Source of the DNA: Flavobacteriales bacterium UBA2669
GTDB lineage: Bacteria > Bacteroidota > Bacteroidia > Flavobacteriales_E > Vicingaceae
Reading direction: 5' to 3'
DNA: 64,000 nucleotides
NCBI GenBank assembly: GCA_002359215.1
Contig: DEMN01000009.1
Location: forward strand, 1 to 64,000
Shown: positions 26,076 to 34,245 of the stretch, in pieces
Layout: each line of letters begins with the position of its first letter
Position numbering within the stretch: position 1 is the first letter of the stretch
Position numbers and translations under genes: made by a program
Notes under the pieces: generated by a model
What the model saw: the letters and a program-made list of their open reading frames with translations, nothing else
Told to the model about the DNA's origin: nothing
Database searches by the model: none

Positions 26076-26702
26076 TTAAAAACTGCAATCACACCTATAA
26101 GAGTAACGAACTCGTGTCTCTGATAGTTGTTTTTTTAATTCCTTTGCTGCTTTTTTACTCATTTTTATCGAACGAATATTTAACACCTTTAAAGTTGCTT
26201 TTAACTCTAAAAACTCAACAGGAAAATAAGTAATCTCGCTACCCCACAAAAAAAGCGTATGTAATTTTCTTAATTCTTTGATGCTCGATGGAAGTGTAGT
26301 TGCTTTTATAAAAGTAGCATATAACCATTTCAAATTTTTCAATTCTCCTATTTCTGATGGAATAACTGTTATTGGGTTATTAGAAATAATTAATTCCTGC
26401 AAATTAGTCAATTTAAAAATTGCTTTTGGCAACTCGCTCAAATTACAATTATTTAAATCTAACGATTGCAAATAAATATAAGTCTCTATTTTTTCTAAAA
26501 AAAGTGCTACTTCTTCTTTTTTTAATTTTAGTTTTAGCACCTTTTCTGGAGTTGTTCCCTGTGCTTTTTCCCAAGAAAATTTAGTTGCTTTTTTTAATTC
26601 TTTTTCAGTTAATAATTGAGCATAAGCAGTTTGCAAACACACTAAAAAACAACCTAAAACAAGTAGTTTAACTAAAGATTTGTATCGTTTTGGTTTTATC
26701 AA
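26076..26702 (-). CDS. Small exported leucine-rich-repeat protein
   Basis: A 208-residue protein with four to five leucine-rich repeats (residues about 75-185), for example LQSLDLNNCNLSELPKAIFKL and LQELIISNNPITVIPSEIGEL. The N-terminus reads as a signal peptide (KSLVKLLVLGCFLVCLQTAYAQ). No ATG is available; the only plausible start is TTG at 26702, which lies 35 bp inside the 3' end of ribF. The next alternative, a GTG, would fall within the hydrophobic core. The overlap suggests translational coupling to ribF. The C-terminus ends in YSYRCDCSF with two cysteines. Periplasmic or surface protein binding is likely; the partner is unknown. Confidence 0.8.
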   Translation of the reverse strand: MIKPKRYKSLVKLLVLGCFLVCLQTAYAQLLTEKELKKATKFSWEKAQGTTPEKVLKLKLKKEEVALFLEKIETYIYLQSLDLNNCNLSELPKAIFKLTNLQELIISNNPITVIPSEIGELKNLKWLYATFIKATTLPSSIKELRKLHTLFLWGSEITYFPVEFLELKATLKVLNIRSIKMSKKAAKELKKQLSETRVRYSYRCDCSF

Positions 26703-27594
26703 TATTCAGTTGGTTTTTAAGTTCGTTAAGATCTTCAAAAGGTTGTTCATCACGAATTCTTTCGTAAAATTTTACCCGAATTTTTTGTCCGTAAATTTCT
26801 TTATCAAAATCAAAAATATTTACCTCTATGGTTTGATTTATTCCTTTAAAAGTCGGTCTAATGCCAATATTAAGCATTCCTTCATATTCTTTTTCATTTA
26901 CAATTACCTTTACCGCATACACACCATTTTTCGGAATAAGTTTATATGTTTCATCAGGTTTTATATTAGCGGTAGGAAACCCTATTTCTCTACCAATTTT
27001 ATCACCTTTTACTACAGTGCCACTAATAAAATAAGGGTATCCTAAAAATTGAGTTGCAGCATGAATCTCTCCGGCAAGTAAAGAAGTTCTAATTTTTGTA
27101 GAACTCACATTTATTTGTTGAATATCTTTTGCAGGGATTTCTTCAACAGAAAAACCATATACCTCTCCAAATTCGACTAAATCCTCAAATGAACCTTCTC
27201 GGTTTCTACCAAAATGGTGATCGTAACCAATTACCAATTTTTTTACATTTAAACGATTTACTAAAATATCTCTAACAAATTCTAAAGCTGTTAATCTAGA
27301 AAATGCTTTAGAAAAAGGGTGAATAATTAAATGGTCAATACCTGCTTTTTCAAGTAACTCTTTACGTTCTTCAATAGTATTTAACAATTTCAATTCATTA
27401 TCATCAGGAAAAACAACCATTCTTGGATGAGGAAAAAAAGTAAGTAACACACTTTCTCCGCTTAATTCTTGAGCAGCTTTTTTTAATTGATTGATAATTA
27501 CTTTGTGCCCCAGATGAACTCCATCAAAAGTACCAATGGTAACTACAACGTTTTTAATTGGCTTAAATTCCTGAATATTAGAGTAAACTTTCAC
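26668..27594 (-). CDS. ribF: Bifunctional riboflavin kinase/FAD synthetase
   Basis: RibF phosphorylates riboflavin to FMN and adenylates FMN to FAD. The N-terminal FAD-synthetase half shows the nucleotidyltransferase motif GTFDGVHLGHKVI (residues 22-34) and IGYDHHFGRNREG. The C-terminal kinase half shows GREIGFPTANIKPDE and NGVYAVKV. The length, 308 residues, is standard. The start codon is GTG at 27592-27594; no in-frame ATG precedes it. The gene is divergent from atpD across 171 bp, and its 3' end overlaps the LRR gene. Confidence 0.96.
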   Translation of the reverse strand: MKVYSNIQEFKPIKNVVVTIGTFDGVHLGHKVIINQLKKAAQELSGESVLLTFFPHPRMVVFPDDNELKLLNTIEERKELLEKAGIDHLIIHPFSKAFSRLTALEFVRDILVNRLNVKKLVIGYDHHFGRNREGSFEDLVEFGEVYGFSVEEIPAKDIQQINVSSTKIRTSLLAGEIHAATQFLGYPYFISGTVVKGDKIGREIGFPTANIKPDETYKLIPKNGVYAVKVIVNEKEYEGMLNIGIRPTFKGINQTIEVNIFDFDKEIYGQKIRVKFYERIRDEQPFEDLNELKNQLNIDKTKTIQIFS

Positions 27595-27710
27595 TTATAA
27601 AAATCTTCCTATAATGGTGAATATAATTAGGTTGGCAAATATCACTAAAAATCACAATCTTTTCGACAAAAAAAGGAGAATAATTATTGCCATTATCAAT
27701 TATTTATAAT

Positions 27711-27718
27711 TAGTTTTG
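27711..27718 (+). promoter_or_regulatory. -7 promoter element of atpD
   Basis: TAGTTTTG is an exact TAnnTTTG match, 47 nt upstream of the ATG at 27766. A TTG at 27687-27689, 21 nt upstream, is a possible -33 box. CACCC follows the -7 box, as at the ABC-F and leuS promoters. Confidence 0.5.
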
Positions 27719-27765
27719 CACCCACAAATTTTAAGACTAATTTTTTCATAAATAAAACATAAAAC

Positions 27766-29268
27766 ATGTCAACAATCGTAGGTAAAATTTCACAAATTGT
27801 GGGTCCGGTAATTGATGTTAGTTTTGCTGATGCAGAAAAGCTTCCTAACATTATGGATGCCTTAGTAATCACAAAAAGTAACGGACAAAAAGTAATCTTA
27901 GAATGTCAACAACATATCGGAGAAGATGCTGTAAGAGCAATCTCTATGGATGCTACTGACGGACTAAGTAGAGGGATGGAAGTAACTTCATTAAATTCTC
28001 CTATTTTAATGCCTAAAGGCGATCAAATTAGAGGAAGGTTATTTAATGTAGTTGGTGATGCTATTGATGGTATCGGTGATGTTCCTAAAGCAGATGGAAA
28101 CCCAATTCACAGAAAACCACCTAAATTTGAAGAATTATCTACATCAACCGAAGTATTGTTGACAGGTATTAAAGTAATTGACTTAATTGAGCCTTACTCT
28201 AAAGGTGGTAAAATTGGTTTATTCGGTGGTGCCGGTGTTGGTAAAACAGTTCTTATTATGGAATTGATTAACAACATTGCTAAAGGTCACTCAGGTCTTT
28301 CTGTATTTGCCGGTGTTGGTGAAAGAACAAGAGAAGGGAATGACCTTTTAAGAGAGATGATTGAATCTGGCGTTATCAAATATGGTGACGAATTTAAACA
28401 CTCTATGGAAGAAGGCGGATGGGATTTATCAAAAGTAAATAAAGAAGGTTTAGCTGAATCTATGGCAACATTGGTTTTCGGACAAATGAACGAGCCACCA
28501 GGAGCGAGAGCAAGAGTTGCCCTTTCTGGATTAACATTAGCTGAATATTTTAGAGATGGTGAAGGCGATGGAAAAGGAAAAGATATCTTATTCTTTATCG
28601 ATAACATCTTTAGATTTACACAAGCTGGTTCTGAAGTATCCGCCCTTTTAGGTCGTATGCCTTCTGCTGTAGGTTACCAACCAACATTAGCTTCTGAAAT
28701 GGGTGCAATGCAAGAACGTATTACTTCTACAAAATCAGGTTCTATTACTTCTGTACAAGCGGTTTATGTGCCTGCGGATGATTTAACTGACCCTGCTCCT
28801 GCAACTACTTTCTCTCACTTAGATGCTACAACAGTACTTTCAAGAAAAATTGCTGAGTTAGGAATTTATCCTGCGGTAGATCCATTGGATTCTACTTCTA
28901 GAATTTTAACTCCGGATATCGTTGGAAAAGCTCATTATGATTGTGCTCAAAGAGTAAAAGAAACATTACAAAGATATAAAGAACTTCAAGATATTATCGC
29001 CATCCTTGGTATGGACGAGCTTTCTGAAGAAGACAAACTAATTGTACACAGAGCAAGAAGAGTTCAACGTTTCTTATCTCAACCTTTCCATGTTGCTGAA
29101 CAATTTACTGGATTAAAAGGAGTATTAGTTTCTTTAGAAGATACCATTAAAGGATTTAACATGATTATGGATGGAGAAGTAGATGAATATCCTGAAGCAG
29201 CTTTTAACCTTGTTGGCTCTATTGAAGAAGCCATTGAAAAAGGGAAGAAAATGTTAGCTGAAGTATAA
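27766..29268 (+). CDS. atpD: ATP synthase F1 beta subunit
   Basis: The catalytic subunit of F1F0 ATP synthase, with 500 residues. The P-loop is GGAGVGKT (residues 154-161), followed by GVGERTREGNDL and the Walker B-like DILFFIDNIFRFTQAGSEVSALLGRMPSAVGYQPTLA region. The C-terminal catch region (DELSEEDKLIVHRARRVQRFLSQPF) is also clear. It is followed after 21 bp by atpC. The remaining ATP synthase genes are not in the window, consistent with the split atp operon of Bacteroidota. Confidence 0.98.
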   Translation: MSTIVGKISQIVGPVIDVSFADAEKLPNIMDALVITKSNGQKVILECQQHIGEDAVRAISMDATDGLSRGMEVTSLNSPILMPKGDQIRGRLFNVVGDAIDGIGDVPKADGNPIHRKPPKFEELSTSTEVLLTGIKVIDLIEPYSKGGKIGLFGGAGVGKTVLIMELINNIAKGHSGLSVFAGVGERTREGNDLLREMIESGVIKYGDEFKHSMEEGGWDLSKVNKEGLAESMATLVFGQMNEPPGARARVALSGLTLAEYFRDGEGDGKGKDILFFIDNIFRFTQAGSEVSALLGRMPSAVGYQPTLASEMGAMQERITSTKSGSITSVQAVYVPADDLTDPAPATTFSHLDATTVLSRKIAELGIYPAVDPLDSTSRILTPDIVGKAHYDCAQRVKETLQRYKELQDIIAILGMDELSEEDKLIVHRARRVQRFLSQPFHVAEQFTGLKGVLVSLEDTIKGFNMIMDGEVDEYPEAAFNLVGSIEEAIEKGKKMLAEV

Positions 29269-29289
29269 TTAACTTTAAACTTATAAATT

Positions 29290-29526
29290 ATGCATTTAGA
29301 AATAATTACACCAGAAAAAAGTATCTTTAAAGGAAAAATAGATTCTGCTATTTTTCCAGGAACTGAAGGTTCTTTTGGTGTGCTTCCAAATCATAGCCCT
29401 ATTATTTCCACCCTAAAAAAAGGCGATATTAGTGTGATTGACGAAAATAAAAAATCGAATTTATTTGCTATCAATGGTGGCGTTGTTGAAGTTAGCAACA
29501 ATAAAATTATTGTATTAGCAGAGTAA
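29290..29526 (+). CDS. atpC: ATP synthase F1 epsilon subunit (short form)
   Basis: A 78-residue epsilon subunit consisting only of the N-terminal beta-sandwich (LEIITPEKSIFKGKIDSAIFPGTEGSFGVLPNHSP). The C-terminal helical hairpin that regulates ATPase activity in longer forms is absent. This is common in Bacteroidota and implies a different or missing epsilon-inhibition mechanism. It is co-transcribed with atpD and followed by an intrinsic terminator. Confidence 0.95.
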   Translation: MHLEIITPEKSIFKGKIDSAIFPGTEGSFGVLPNHSPIISTLKKGDISVIDENKKSNLFAINGGVVEVSNNKIIVLAE

Positions 29527-29550
29527 ATAATTCAAACCGAAACCCTCATA

Positions 29551-29585
29551 AAAAAAATCTCCTAAGAACTTAGGAGATTTTTTTT
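29551..29585 (+). terminator. Intrinsic terminator of atpDC
   Basis: AAAAAATCTCCTAAG and CTTAGGAGATTTTTT form a perfect stem with a two-base AA centre, followed by a T-run. It lies 25 nt after the atpC stop. Confidence 0.92.
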
Positions 29586-29742
29586 GCACTAACTAAACAA
29601 GAAGTTGTTTATTAAAGGTGGGATTTACTGTTTTCTTATTCAGTAACACAAAAGTATTCTTACTCCTGAAAAAAGGGTGTTAATTTCGAGTTAACAAAAG
29701 TTAAAAAGTGTTAAACATCAATTAAATAGAGAGTTTAAAAAG

Positions 29743-29750
29743 TACCTTTG
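29743..29750 (+). promoter_or_regulatory. -7 element; implies a leaderless kinase mRNA
   Basis: TACCTTTG matches TAnnTTTG. Only 6 nt separate it from the ATG at 29757, about where transcription would begin, so the message is probably leaderless. The upstream TTG at 29748 lies inside the box and is not a usable start. Confidence 0.6.
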
Positions 29751-29756
29751 TGTCTA

Positions 29757-31379
29757 ATGAAAAGAAAATACATTTATACATTAATCGGACTAATTACTTT
29801 TGCTCTGGTAGGTCTTGTTGCTATTCAAATTTATTGGATAAACAATGCCATTACGCTAAGGGAAGAAGGTTTTAGAAACGATGTCACTAATGCCTTGATT
29901 ACTGTTGCCCATAAAACCGAAAAGATTGAGACATTCAACAGATTAAAATCTCATAAAAAAAGTCAAGAATTACTTAAATTAAGGGCAAAAAATATAAGAA
30001 AATCTTTTAATGCCAACCAAAATTTAAACTACGATACTTCTACCACTTTTGAAGAAAATGGTATAAAGTATAAAATTAGTGAACGACAAAGACAAGAATC
30101 AGACAAGTTACTTTATCAAAAATCTATTGAATCATTCTCTGACAAAGGGAAATTCGGTTTTCAATTTAGTTTTGGAAGCAGTAATCCCTCACAAGAAACT
30201 GAAAAAACTAAAGATGATTTCCCAAAATTTAACGACTCTATTTTTAATTACAAAGAGTACGAAAAATCAATGCTAATAGATGATATTCTTGAAAATCTTT
30301 ACGAATTAAACAGACACAGGAATATAAAAGAAAGAGTTACCGGAATTGATTTAGATTCGCTTATAAAAAACGAACTGGAAAATAGAGGAATTAGTACCAA
30401 GTTTAAATACGGAATTTTTGACTATAATGGCAACGATGTAATTAATCACGATTCTTTAATTTATACTGAAGATATTAGGATGTCTGGCTATTGGACCCAA
30501 CTTTTTCCTAATGATATCTTTAGTACCCCTCACTTTTTAAGTATTTATTTCCCCAACAAAACAGGTTTTATCCTAAAATCTATGTGGATGTTACTACTCA
30601 GTTCTATCATATTATTATTAATTATTATTTGGGCATTTACTTTTACCATTCAAACCATTTTTAAACAAAAGAAACTCTCCGAAGTGAAAAATGACTTTAT
30701 CAATAACATGACGCATGAATTGAAGACTCCTATTTCTACTATATCATTAGCTTGCGAAGCTCTTAATGATGTCGATATTTGCAGTGATGGTAAAATAAAA
30801 TCTAATTATGTAAACATTATTAATCAAGAAAATCAACGACTAGGTTTGTTGGTAGAAAGAGTTTTAAAAAGTGCCACTTGGGATAAAACTGATTTAAAAC
30901 TGAACAGAGAAAGCTTTAACCTGCACGATGTAATTAAAAATGTTGCTGACAATATTAACATTCAAATTACATCTAAAAATGGTGTCATTTACCAAAAACT
31001 AAATGCAGAAAACCCTATATTAAAAGCAGATAAAGTACATATTACCAACCTTATATACAACTTATTGGATAACGCCAATAAATATTCGCCTAAAACCCCG
31101 GAAATTACAATAGAAACTAAAAATTTGAGAGAAGGAATTTTACTTTGTGTAAGTGATAAAGGAAGCGGAATTAAAAAAGAAAACCTGAGTAAGATTTTTG
31201 AAAAATTTTACAGAGTTCCTACAGGTGATGTACATAATGTGAAAGGTTTTGGATTAGGACTAAACTATGTGAAAGCCATTGTAGATAAGCACCAAGGAGA
31301 AATAAAAGCAACAAGCGAATACGGGAAAGGCACTAAATTTCAAATTTACCTTCCTTTTGATATGAACCAAAATAATTAA
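29757..31379 (+). CDS. Sensor histidine kinase
   Basis: A 540-residue two-component kinase. TM1 lies at residues about 7-28 and TM2 at about 276-301. Between them is a poorly conserved extracytoplasmic sensor of about 245 residues, rich in Lys, Ser and Asn. The HisKA H-box is NNMTHELKTPIS with H320. The ATPase N-box is NLIYNLLDNANKYSP, with G1 SDKGSGI and the GFGLGLNYV lid. There is no HAMP or PAS domain of note. The response regulator gene follows after 5 bp. The signal is unknown. The neighbouring ferritin raises iron or oxidative stress as a possibility, but that is only context. Confidence 0.93.
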   Translation: MKRKYIYTLIGLITFALVGLVAIQIYWINNAITLREEGFRNDVTNALITVAHKTEKIETFNRLKSHKKSQELLKLRAKNIRKSFNANQNLNYDTSTTFEENGIKYKISERQRQESDKLLYQKSIESFSDKGKFGFQFSFGSSNPSQETEKTKDDFPKFNDSIFNYKEYEKSMLIDDILENLYELNRHRNIKERVTGIDLDSLIKNELENRGISTKFKYGIFDYNGNDVINHDSLIYTEDIRMSGYWTQLFPNDIFSTPHFLSIYFPNKTGFILKSMWMLLLSSIILLLIIIWAFTFTIQTIFKQKKLSEVKNDFINNMTHELKTPISTISLACEALNDVDICSDGKIKSNYVNIINQENQRLGLLVERVLKSATWDKTDLKLNRESFNLHDVIKNVADNINIQITSKNGVIYQKLNAENPILKADKVHITNLIYNLLDNANKYSPKTPEITIETKNLREGILLCVSDKGSGIKKENLSKIFEKFYRVPTGDVHNVKGFGLGLNYVKAIVDKHQGEIKATSEYGKGTKFQIYLPFDMNQNN

Positions 31380-31384
31380 ATGAT

Positions 31385-32080
31385 ATGTCAGAAAAAATTA
31401 AATTATTACTAGCCGAAGATGATGTAAATCTAGGCAACTTATTATCCGATTTTTTAAAAGCCAAAGGTTATGAAGTAACGCTTACCAATAATGGAGAAGA
31501 AGCTTTTTCTAACTTTATAAAAGGCAACTACCAATTGTGCTTATTAGACGTAATGATGCCTATAAAAGATGGTTTTACAACTGCTAAAGAAATCAGAAAA
31601 ATAAACCAAAAAGTACCTATCATTTTCCTTACGGCAAAATCTATGAAAGAAGATACCCTCAAAGGTTTTGAAGTGGGTGCAGATGATTACATTTCTAAGC
31701 CATTTAGCATGGAAGAATTATTAGCTAGAATAAATGCTGTTTTGAGAAGAAGTCAAGAAGATAATGAAGCCCAAAATGAAACTTTTTTCACTATTGGTAA
31801 TTATACTTTTGATTACCAAAAAAGACATCTAACATACAAAGGAGAAGCCACCAAACTTACATCAAAAGAAAGTGATTTATTAAGGTTATTATGTCTAAAC
31901 GAAAACAAAGTATTAGATAGAACCCATGCACTAAAGGCCATTTGGGAAGACGACAATTATTTTAACGCCAGAAGCATGGACGTTTATATTGCTAAGCTAA
32001 GAAAACACCTTAACAAGGATGAAAACATAGAAATTATCAATGTACATGGAAAAGGATTTAGGTTTGTAGTACATAAGTAA
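31385..32080 (+). CDS. OmpR-family DNA-binding response regulator
   Basis: The protein has 231 residues: an N-terminal receiver with the phospho-acceptor D55 (LCLLDVMMPIKDG), the acidic pocket near residues 11-13 (AEDDVN) and the conserved Lys in ISKPFSM. A winged-helix trans_reg_C domain follows (TKLTSKESDLLRLLCLNENKVLDR through VYIAKLRKHLN and VHGKGFRFVV). It is the cognate partner of the kinase encoded 5 bp upstream. The two genes are one transcription unit. Confidence 0.95.
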   Translation: MSEKIKLLLAEDDVNLGNLLSDFLKAKGYEVTLTNNGEEAFSNFIKGNYQLCLLDVMMPIKDGFTTAKEIRKINQKVPIIFLTAKSMKEDTLKGFEVGADDYISKPFSMEELLARINAVLRRSQEDNEAQNETFFTIGNYTFDYQKRHLTYKGEATKLTSKESDLLRLLCLNENKVLDRTHALKAIWEDDNYFNARSMDVYIAKLRKHLNKDENIEIINVHGKGFRFVVHK

Positions 32081-32132
32081 ATTTTGAATAAAAAAACCTA
32101 GCCCTTCACTTTTATTATTGCTGTTAACTTAT

Positions 32133-32140
32133 TAACTTTG
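32133..32140 (+). promoter_or_regulatory. -7 promoter element of ferritin
   Basis: TAACTTTG is an exact TAnnTTTG match, 26 nt upstream of the ferritin ATG at 32167. No clear -33 box was found at the usual distance. Confidence 0.45.
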
Positions 32141-32166
32141 AGCAAAACTCAAAAAAAGAAAAAGAC

Positions 32167-32682
32167 ATGTTAAAACCAACTATTGAAAAGGCACTTAATA
32201 ACCAAATTAAAATTGAAGCAGAATCTTCTCAAGCTTATTTAGCTATGGCTTCTTGGGCAGAAACTAAAGGATTAGGTGGGACAGCTCAGTTTTTATACCA
32301 ACATGCCGAAGAAGAAAGAATGCACATGCTAAAAATAGTTCAGTATGTAAATGAAAGAGGTGGAAAAGCTATTATACCTGCTTTAGCAAAACCAGAATCT
32401 CAATATAAATCACTAAATCAATTATTCCAAACATTGTTAGATCATGAAGTAAGTGTTTCTAATGATATTAATGACGTAGTGGAAATTTGTTTAAAAGAAA
32501 AAGACTACACTACTCACAATTTTATGCAATGGTATGTTGCTGAACAAATTGAAGAAGAAGCATTAGCAAGAACCATTATGGATAAACTTCATTTAATAGG
32601 AGAAGACAAAGGTGGACTGTATCTATTTGATAGAGATATTGAAACATTAACTGTACAAGCTTCTAACGCTCCGGCAAAATAA
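32167..32682 (+). CDS. ftnA: Ferritin (non-haem)
   Basis: A 171-residue bacterial ferritin that oxidises and stores iron in a 24-mer shell. The diiron ligands fit: the Glu of IKIEAESSQAYLAMASW, the E-E-x-x-H of AEEERMHMLK, and the later acidic residues in EVSVSNDINDVVEI and QIEEEALARTIM. No haem-binding Met pattern of bacterioferritin was noticed. It has its own promoter. The two small basic exported proteins follow. Confidence 0.93.
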   Translation: MLKPTIEKALNNQIKIEAESSQAYLAMASWAETKGLGGTAQFLYQHAEEERMHMLKIVQYVNERGGKAIIPALAKPESQYKSLNQLFQTLLDHEVSVSNDINDVVEICLKEKDYTTHNFMQWYVAEQIEEEALARTIMDKLHLIGEDKGGLYLFDRDIETLTVQASNAPAK

Positions 32683-32800
32683 AGTTGTTAACATAGGTGA
32701 AAATGTTTTGTTAATAAATGGCTCGACAGAAATTCGTCAAACTGTTTTGTACTTATTACATTTACTCCCAAAATTTTTTAGACGTTTATTAACCATCAAA

Positions 32801-33160
32801 ATGCATAAATTATATTTACTTTTTATATTCATTTTCTTTATTTCTATTTCCGTATTTGGACAAAAAAAGAATAAAGGAGTTGCTTCCAGTAAATCTTCTT
32901 CAAGTGAAGTTACTGCAAAAAGAGATGCTTTTTCGGGCAAATCTAAAAAAGGTCCGAATATTGATGTTGACGGTGGAGGCTCAGGAAATAAAGCCAAAAG
33001 CTACAAACATTCTATTTCAAGAAAAAATGTAAAAAGAAAAGACATGAAAAAACAAGCCGAATTTTCATCTAAGAAAAGAAGATATAAATCAAATAACAAA
33101 AAACAAAAAGGAGATTCAACAAGTGGAAAATCTCGTTCGGGAAGAAAATCAGGAAAATAA
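32801..33160 (+). CDS. Small Lys/Ser-rich exported protein (119 aa), paralogue 1
   Basis: The signal peptide MHKLYLLFIFIFFISISVFGQ starts at the ATG 32801. Translation could in principle start upstream at 32708, but that would bury the signal. The mature part is about 98 residues, highly basic and low in hydrophobics, with KSSSSEV, GKSKKGPNIDVDGGGSGNK, HSISRKNVKRKD and a GKSRSGRKSGK end. It shares the KKGPNI(D/Q)VD core, the HS.SRK element and the Gly/Lys/Arg tail with the next gene. It is probably an intrinsically disordered periplasmic or surface polycation. No family is recognised. Confidence 0.7.
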   Translation: MHKLYLLFIFIFFISISVFGQKKNKGVASSKSSSSEVTAKRDAFSGKSKKGPNIDVDGGGSGNKAKSYKHSISRKNVKRKDMKKQAEFSSKKRRYKSNNKKQKGDSTSGKSRSGRKSGK

Positions 33161-33189
33161 CTACAGCCCATTTGTCATAAAACCATCTA

Positions 33190-33516
33190 GTGAATAAATT
33201 TAAACATATTATATATCTACTTTTCATTGCTTTGGCAGTTATTTCTTGTAAATCAGGAGGTGATTCGCTTTTCACAAGCAGCTCTAAAAAAGGACCAAAC
33301 ATTCAGGTTGATAATGGTTCCGGTAATGGCAAGTCGAAAAGTAAAAACTACCTACATTCTACCAGCAGAAAAAAAATCAAAGGCAAAAGAGGATCTCCAT
33401 TCTCTTCTTCAAAAGCACGATACGGCAAAACAGTAAATGTTAAAACCAATAAACAAGATAAAAAAGGTGAAGCTAGTGGTGGAAGAAAATCAGGAAAAGG
33501 TCGTAAGAAAAACTAA
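33190..33516 (+). CDS. Small Lys/Ser-rich lipoprotein (108 aa), paralogue 2
   Basis: This gene starts with GTG at 33190 and encodes a lipoprotein signal with lipobox AVISCKSGGD (Cys at about residue 20). The mature part contains SSKKGPNIQVDNGSGNGK, LHSTSRKKIKGKRG and a C-terminal GGRKSGKGRKKN. It is clearly a paralogue of the gene 30 bp upstream. One copy carries an ordinary signal peptide and the other a lipid anchor, so the pair may act in different envelope locations. Both are very basic. Function unknown. Confidence 0.7.
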   Translation: MNKFKHIIYLLFIALAVISCKSGGDSLFTSSSKKGPNIQVDNGSGNGKSKSKNYLHSTSRKKIKGKRGSPFSSSKARYGKTVNVKTNKQDKKGEASGGRKSGKGRKKN

Positions 33517-33663
33517 TTATGAGTTTCGAATTAAACTATTAAGTTTATATTTATTCATTTTCAATCTCAGCTCTTTATCAATCAAAACTCCTATAAACCT
33601 AAGAGCTTAAAACCTTATCGTTTTAAAAAGTAAAAAACATCTTTTATTTTAGCTTAAAAAAAT

Positions 33664-33671
33664 TATATTTG
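33664..33671 (+). promoter_or_regulatory. -7 promoter element of the YfiR-TPR-phosphatase operon
   Basis: TATATTTG matches TAnnTTTG. It lies 40 nt upstream of the GTG at 33712. The spacer 33517-33663 otherwise holds only a weak hairpin (AGCTCTT at 33569 and AAGAGCT at 33601). Confidence 0.45.
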
Positions 33672-33711
33672 CATTTATTCTAAATCATTTTGGCTTAGAA
33701 TTTGACTGCAA

Positions 33712-34245
33712 GTGAACTTATTAGTGAAAAAAACAAGCTTCATATTATTATTGGTATTTATTATCGGTTCTTCTTTTATAACAAAGAAAGAAATAGATAC
33801 TAATGCCAAATTAAAAGCTGTTTTTATGTACAATTTCACTAAGTATATAGAATGGCCAAAAGCCTATCAAACAGGTTATTTTGTTTTTGGCATAGTGGGT
33901 GACACTCCTCTTTATGATGAATTAACTAAAATGGCTCAAACCAAAAAAATTGGTAATCAGCCTATTTTAGTAAAGAAATTTAGTTCTGCTGCTGAACTAG
34001 ATAAATGTCATTTGCTTTATGTTACTAAAGACAAAAGCTATGAATTAAGCAGTGTAGTTAAAAAAGTTAAATCAGGAAGTACCCTAATAGTTACAGAACA
34101 AGAAGGGTTAGTAGATAAAGGAGCCGGAATAAACTTTGTTGTTAGAGATAACAAACAAAAGTTTGAAATGAATACCAAAAGCATAGAAACACAAAAACTA
34201 AAAGTAAGTTCAAACTTAGAAGCACTAGCTGTTGCCGTCAAATGA
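33712..34245 (+). CDS. YfiR-like periplasmic protein (DUF4154)
   Basis: A 177-residue exported protein of the YfiR/DUF4154 family. It has a hydrophobic signal (SFILLLVFIIGSSF) and the hallmark KLKAVFMYNFTKYIEWP followed by FVFGIVGDTPLYDEL. LYVTKDKS, TLIVTEQEGLVDKGAGINFV and a C-terminal LKVSSNLEALA are also typical. Start codons are non-ATG: GTG at 33712, or GTG at 33724, which would give MKKTSF. In Pseudomonas, YfiR holds the diguanylate cyclase YfiN in check from the periplasm. Here the operon partner is a HAMP-SpoIIE phosphatase. The stop overlaps the next start (ATGA). Confidence 0.88.
   Translation: MNLLVKKTSFILLLVFIIGSSFITKKEIDTNAKLKAVFMYNFTKYIEWPKAYQTGYFVFGIVGDTPLYDELTKMAQTKKIGNQPILVKKFSSAAELDKCHLLYVTKDKSYELSSVVKKVKSGSTLIVTEQEGLVDKGAGINFVVRDNKQKFEMNTKSIETQKLKVSSNLEALAVAVK

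Noticed and set aside
33569..33607. Hairpin AGCTCTT...AAGAGCT after the second small basic gene
   Set aside because: The 7-bp stem has a 25-nt loop and no T-tract, so it is too weak for a terminator call.
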